Shown: piece by piece, positions 59,166 through 64,000 of the stretch
How the letters are laid out: every line of letters begins with the position of its first letter
How positions within the stretch are numbered: position 1 is the stretch's first letter
DNA from: Dermanyssus gallinae
Taxonomy: Eukaryota > Arthropoda > Arachnida > Mesostigmata > Dermanyssidae
Length of the DNA stretch: 64,000 nt
Assembly: GCA_003439945.1 (NCBI GenBank)
Contig: QVRM01002215.1
Span: 558,001 to 622,000, forward strand
Direction: 5' to 3'
Notes under the pieces: generated by a model
Database searches by the model: none
What the model saw: the letters and a program-made list of their open reading frames with translations, nothing else
What the model was told of the DNA's origin: nothing
Position numbers and translations under genes: made by a program

Positions 59166-60297
59166 CGTCGGTACTAAGTATTATGTATACCGGTACTCAA
59201 CGCTCCGATTCAAACCTTGCAAAAATGCCTTATTTCTCCTGTCATGTTATTTGTATGGCAAACCAACTTATCCAACGACATAATCTATTTGCATATATTC
59301 CGACGAAAGAAAATAAAGACGCTTTCTATCAGGATAGGAGAGGTTTTCATACAAACAAAGAAAGATATTCACCGCATAATTCGCCTCTGGCGGGGCAAGT
59401 TGAGGGAAGAGTTCAGAGGATTCTCTGAACGGAATCATGCTAAATTAAGCATACAAAGCGCTGATGCGGTCGTGTTCAACAGGGCATCTCGATGGGACGG
59501 CTTTGGCTACGGCCTTCGCCGTGCCATCATACTCATTGTGATGACCGTTGGGCTGTCCCGTCTAAAATGAACGACGAATGTCGGCCCTCTTTTCTTTGCT
59601 TTCTAGTTCCTTTGCTAACTCGAAAGAGTTAGAACGTACTTCAGATCGCTGCTCTACTGCAGGAACGTGCTGGAAAAGAAACAGAAGAAGCAGGAGGCGT
59701 TAAGGAGAGGCAGTGCGCATTCATCTCGACCCACGACGCCCTTCTTCCACGAGTCGCGCGCGGCTAATTCAGTTTCGTCGTCCCGGTTACTAGACAGACA
59801 CCCTGCCCTCGAAACTACATACAGGCCGTCGTCTTCGCCGTTGTTGTTGTCGTCGTCGTCACTCTGTCTCATTTCGGAAAGCCACATGTGGAGCTTTTTG
59901 CGCGCCCGGCCCGCTTCTCCGCAGGCCATTTGCATGCTGTGTCACGTTCGGTGTATGCCTAGCGCATCCATATCAGAGGGTGGCGTCCGGCGAACACGGC
60001 GTACGAGAGCATAGCGTGCCGAGGAGTCGACCGTTGCCCCCACTGTCTGTCGCAACAGCAGCAATAGTGGTCACACCAGTGGAACTAGCATATACAGTAA
60101 TAGGACCAACAACAACAAAGCAGCCGACTACTTATTGACCGTTATCTGGGCCACTACCTGAAACCAGGGGCGGCGGTAACAGCCCCGTCACCATAACCAT
60201 CTTTCCCTCAAGCCTTCTGCCCTCTGCCAGCCGCAGCGGCAGCACGGTGGTGAATGACTGCTCAACGGCTGTTCATTCAGTTCTCTATTACGGTGAT
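59163..60297. other. Unassigned; GC-rich island at 59570-60270
   Basis: The 59570-60270 part is GC- and CpG-rich, with a GTT/GTC run near 59830-59862 (poly-Asp/Asn in a reverse frame). Forward frames 59217-59570 (117 residues) and 59667-60014 (115 residues) are unrecognised. Candidate host promoter or exon. Confidence 0.3.
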
Positions 60298-60315
60298 ATG
60301 TATATATATATATAT
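60298..60315. repeat. (TA)n at left end of foldback
   Basis: About 18 bases of TA abutting the element. Confidence 0.93.
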
Positions 60316-61409
60316 AGGGTGTTGCAGAATTTGTTTATAATAGAATATACAAATTGTAGAGTTCGTTAAAGCAAATATTTTTTCCAATGGAACATGGTCT
60401 CTGAGAAGTCTTGTTTCGGAGTGAGAGCGAAATTACTACAATTTGTGACACTAGTGTTTTTGCCCGACATAGGAGCATAAAATGTGCTGTTGCGAGACAA
60501 CCAGTCCCCCTAGGCAGAAACTAAACACACTGTCGTGTTCCTGAGAAAATTGTGCTTCTTCCGAAGGGCATATAACGCCGGCCAGAAGATGCGACACGGT
60601 CGTTTAAAAGATAATTCGTCAAAAATGAAGTTCTGTATTAGCTTTTACGCCAAATACTTCAGAATCATAACCCTACGACCACCCACGTGTTCAAAGCTAA
60701 CATATTCAGCAAACGCATAACGATCATTTTGGTACCAAACTTATGGCAATGCGAGCTGTGGTTGCGGAGTAATTCCGATTTTTCGGAGGGCATGTCCAGA
60801 TTAAGTGCATAAAAAATGACGCGCTGCGGCTGTCGCGCGACACGTTGGCGGTAGTGAACGTCGCCACAGTCATTTTACATGCACCTTATCTGTACATGCC
60901 CTCCGAAAAATCGTAATTACTCCGCAACCACAGCTCGCATTGCCAGCTTGGTACCAAAATGATCGTCATGAAATGCGCATTTGCTGAATATGTTAGCTTT
61001 GAACACGTGGGTGGTCGTAAGGTTATGATTCTGAAGTATTTGGCGTAAAAGCTAATAAAGAACTTCATTTTTGACGAATTCTCTTTTAAACGACCGTGTC
61101 GCATCTTCTGACCGGCCTTATATGCCCTTCGAATATTGTGGCCTTATATGCCCCCCCCCCCCTGCCAGAAGCAGAATTTTCTCAGGAACACGACAGTGTT
61201 TAGTTTCTGTCTAGGGGGACTGGTTGTCTCGCAACAGCACATTTTATGCTCCCATATCGGGCAAAAACACTAATGTCACAAATTGTAGTCATTTCGCTCT
61301 CACTCGGAAACAAGACTTCTCAGGGACCATGTTCCATTGGAAAAAATATTTTCTTTAACGAGCTCTACAATTCCCTATTTCTATTATAAAAAATTTCTGC
61401 AACACCCTG
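60316..61409. mobile_element. Foldback element, copy 2: 1.1-kb near-perfect palindrome
   Basis: Left arm 60316-60820 and right arm 60869-61409 are reverse complements with few mismatches, around a 48-base centre. Ends are AGGGTGTTGCAGAA-type. The right arm has about 35 extra bases near 61115-61165: a repeated GGCCTTATATGCCC block and a poly-C run. Identical frames (MRHGRLKxNSSKMKF...) are read from both arms because of the symmetry. No transposase is encoded, so it would be non-autonomous. TA tracts flank both ends. Confidence 0.93.
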
Positions 61410-61428
61410 TATATATATATATATATAT
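61410..61428. repeat. (TA)n at right end of foldback
   Basis: About 19 bases of TA abutting the element. Confidence 0.93.
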
Positions 61429-61705
61429 GCAACTTGCCATAGAGTTCGCCAATTGGGATTACCCAGCGCACTCACAACGTTTAACACAATTGCGGCAATA
61501 TGCCTAATTACGTGTACTACGCTTAACAATATCATACTTATAAAAATGTATTTAGAGTAAAAAAAATCCGGAATTTCAAATCAGCACTTCTTGTCAAGCA
61601 CTTGACAAATTATTCATGTTCTATTTACAGACTACTACAGACTCTAAGTAGCCTGTAGAGAATAGACCTCGTACGCGCAGAACGTGAGTGCGTTTATGAA
61701 TCTCA

Positions 61706-62272
61706 ATGTTTGCTTACTTTTTTTGTATGCTTAGTATTTTTACTAGCGTAACAGAAGGCCCACTGAAGACTCCACGCATCCTTGGCAAGGTAGACATGGT
61801 CAGAGGCTGCGTGACATGCGCGGCTGAATATGCGCTCAAAACGAAAATGATCCAAAGATCCTTGTATGATGGCAACAGCCGACAAAAGTTCAAGCGGCGT
61901 TGTAACCCTCGTTACACTTTCGACAAGCTGAAACTGGGTCGGCTACCATCACTTCCCAAGTCGTGCAACCGGCTTTTACTACTACTACTACTACTACGAC
62001 ACATTTCGCTTAGACAGGCCCGCTCATCTGACCAGCGACACCCTGGCTATGTGCCAACGTCAGCGAAAAACGATTCCGTTTTTCAGTACAGACGAATATA
62101 CGCTGATAGATCTGTGGCCGCGAGTTGGCTTTGCCTTTGCGTACTTGCGCCTTTGTGTACGTATGTAGATGCATACACAAGGGCCGGTGCAACTGCACAA
62201 GTTAGTAGAAGCAGAAGCCAACTTTCTTGCCTTGCCATCTACCAGATTCAAATAGGAATCTCTTTCACCTAA
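61706..62272 (+). CDS. Unrecognised open frame, 188 residues
   Basis: The longest frame here that is not clearly transposon-derived. It starts MFAYFFCMLSIFTSVTEGPL, is basic in the middle, and has a poly-Leu stretch made by a CTA/ACT triplet run (about 61977-61997). I recognise no domain. There is no visible promoter or splice evidence, and the triplet run lengthens the frame, so it may be chance. 61429-61705 and 62273-62651 show nothing. Confidence 0.15.
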   Translation: MFAYFFCMLSIFTSVTEGPLKTPRILGKVDMVRGCVTCAAEYALKTKMIQRSLYDGNSRQKFKRRCNPRYTFDKLKLGRLPSLPKSCNRLLLLLLLLRHISLRQARSSDQRHPGYVPTSAKNDSVFQYRRIYADRSVAASWLCLCVLAPLCTYVDAYTRAGATAQVSRSRSQLSCLAIYQIQIGISFT

Positions 62273-62651
62273 TTATAAATTGTGTCGTTTACATACGCGA
62301 ACAGCGTCTGCCAGACGCGATGGCTTCAGCAGCCTTAGGCTCAGACGTTCTCTGTATGCGTTTTCATTATGGGTTAACGCCTGAAATATTTACTACGGCG
62401 GGTACTGTTTACTTCTGCTTACCTTTTTACAGTAGAATTTCTCATATTTGTATTGTTTACTATTAAGACTGAAATGTGTTAAATGCAGTGAAAGATGGGG
62501 AGTACCACAACAAGGAGGGCATAATATTAGTTCGTTTTTGCTCTGCAATCTCACCATTTGCGAAAAGCTACCTGTCGTTCTTGCAGCCAGGAGATAAGGT
62601 GTGAAGTTGAAAGCCTCTTCGTTGGAATACTAATACAAACAAGTTCGTACT

Positions 62652-62821
<170 letters not shown>

Positions 62822-62919
62822 TAGCATGACAGCAGCTTAATGCATAGAAAATATACTTATAAAAATAGTTATATTTATGTCGTATTTAGTTTACACATTG
62901 CATACTATGTATTTATATA

Positions 62920-62920
<1 letters not shown>

Positions 62921-62970
<50 letters not shown>
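62921..62970. repeat. (TA)n microsatellite
   Basis: About 50 bases of TA. Confidence 0.97.
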
Positions 62971-62972
<2 letters not shown>

Positions 62973-63197
62973 GTGGTAGTGAAGAAAAGCGCGTTAGTTG
63001 CATCTACCGCTCAAGGCTGTTTGTGAAGATAGTGCTTGCCCACCCCTATATGTATTGTCTCGTGAACTTCTGGCTCAGAGACTGGTACAAGCGCGATCAA
63101 AGCGTCCGACGCTGGCTTCTATGGTGACTCCAGAACGTAGCTAGTGAAAGTTCTACGTTCCACAAGGCTCTCAAGTAAATGTTGCGTCTGCCTAACA

Positions 63198-63440
63198 TGT
63201 CAGACTTCGTGGAATTTATCGACTATTCAGGGAGCAAGCGTAGACGGAGCTTAGTCGTGGCACTTTATGAGCAAGGTATAAAAAGGGACAGCTGGGAACG
63301 GACACACCTCTTCAGTGATCACCGCATTCCAGTTGTCTAGTGCGTTTCAGGGCTGCAATTACACTAAAGTACACCATTTTATTTCATTTACACTAAGTTA
63401 GCATTCAGTGACAAGCTCGATATAACGACGAATTGCCCTC
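63198..63440 (+). promoter_or_regulatory. Possible promoter, perhaps a solo LTR
   Basis: GTATAAAAAGGG (TATA box, from 63276) is followed by TTCAGTG (63311-63317), an arthropod-type TCAGT initiator, about 37 bases after the T of TATA, a little far. The block starts TGTCAGACTT (63198) and ends CCCTCACA (about 63443), so a TG...CA solo LTR is conceivable, but I found no target duplication and no polyadenylation signal that decides it. No coding frame follows. 62971-63197 shows no gene. Confidence 0.3.
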
Positions 63441-63482
63441 ACATGGAATGGTTTTAATGTCTAAGTGGTATTCTGAAAAAGG

Positions 63483-63491
<9 letters not shown>

Positions 63492-63561
<70 letters not shown>
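63492..63561. repeat. (TA)n tract
   Basis: About 70 bases of TA. Confidence 0.98.
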
Positions 63562-63564
<3 letters not shown>

Positions 63565-64000
63565 ACACAACCCGGAATAGACGAGAAGACGTTTCTAAAA
63601 ACGCTTTTTTGACACTTAACCTTATATATTTCAATAAGACTTTTTTCAGTAGGCACATAAGGAAAATATGAAAAAAACTCGGAGCGTCTACTAAAGGAAT
63701 TTTGACATATTATGCTAGAAGTTTAATTTAAATATAAATTTATAACTTGTCTTTAAAATTTTTGTTTGTATCTTTAAACTAAATATATAATTTTTATTTT
63801 TAATACATGATTCTGATCAATTACTCTTGTTGTTCCTCGTATGAGCCATTGCGGCTCTGCACTCTTCATCTACTTTTATATGTACCGGAATCTACTACAC
63901 GCCGATAAAGTTGTTGGCATGTATAAACGGTCGCACACACTCCGTTACCAATCTTTAAGATCAAACCTCCATCCCCTTTAACCTATTGAACTAATCCTGG
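63562..64000. other. No recognisable gene
   Basis: AT-rich to the window end; nothing supported. Confidence 0.4.

Noticed and set aside
60535..61104. Two nearly identical 60-72 residue frames on opposite strands
   Set aside because: They follow from the inverted arms of the foldback element; no domain and no support for coding.

Overview
This is a eukaryotic, intergenic or intronic-looking window. I find no intact host gene with a recognisable product, no rRNA or tRNA gene and no CRISPR array. What can be read is a dense layer of decayed mobile elements in AT-rich DNA with very many (TA)n microsatellites. Non-LTR retrotransposons of the R1 clade, an R2-like fragment, CR1/Jockey-like LINEs and several mariner transposons, one possible TATA plus TCAGT initiator, and tRNA-derived SINEs together point to an arthropod, perhaps a chelicerate. 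The species cannot be fixed from the sequence.

Layout. 0-10 kb: an R1-clade LINE tail (150-480), an RT-LINE with a CCHC tail (1113-2627, family A), a SINE1 copy (4428-4590), a CR1/Jockey-like LINE in reverse (5783-7500), two SINE3 copies (7832-7945, 8198-8365) and a 63-bp R2-like 3' end inside a TA tract (9334-9396). 10-20 kb: a possible membrane-protein fragment (10360-10855), a nearly full-length LINE with an RLE nuclease (11632-14650), an R2-like 3' half (14821-15658), a perfect 143-bp-arm palindrome (15808-16155), a mariner with perfect 28-bp TIRs (16469-17757) and a deleted mariner (19537-20290). 20-30 kb: a pair of direct repeats, family A LINE split by a short poly(A) retro-insertion with a 14-bp target duplication (22880-23840), two further RLE-LINE tails (24965-25262, 27165-27325) and an R1-clade endonuclease region (27570-28500).

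30-50 kb: CR1/Jockey-like pieces (30522-31290, 31790-32150, 36150-36510), a mariner C-terminus (39185-39560), a LINE ORF1 with zinc knuckles (40990-41940), SINE1 and SINE2 copies, and a LINE (45640-47265) split by an R1 tail on the other strand. 50-64 kb: a CR1-like LINE (50430-51440), two copies of a ~1.1-kb foldback element (51510-52538 holding a SINE2 insertion, and the nearly perfect palindrome 60316-61409), a deleted mariner (52545-53609), another RLE-LINE piece (55735-56060), another CR1-like LINE (58290-59090), a possible promoter or solo LTR (63198-63440) and the longest TA tracts.

How the parts relate. The elements show insertion layers: SINE into foldback, retro-insert into LINE, R1 into LINE. 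Several unrelated LINE 3' ends share one form, AATAAA followed within about 2-20 bases by a (TA)n tract, and both copies of the R2-like 3' end lie with TA on each side. This links the abundant TA tracts to LINE insertion, either as targets or as tails. No protein here looks functional from start to stop; the R2-like fragment is the least damaged coding sequence.
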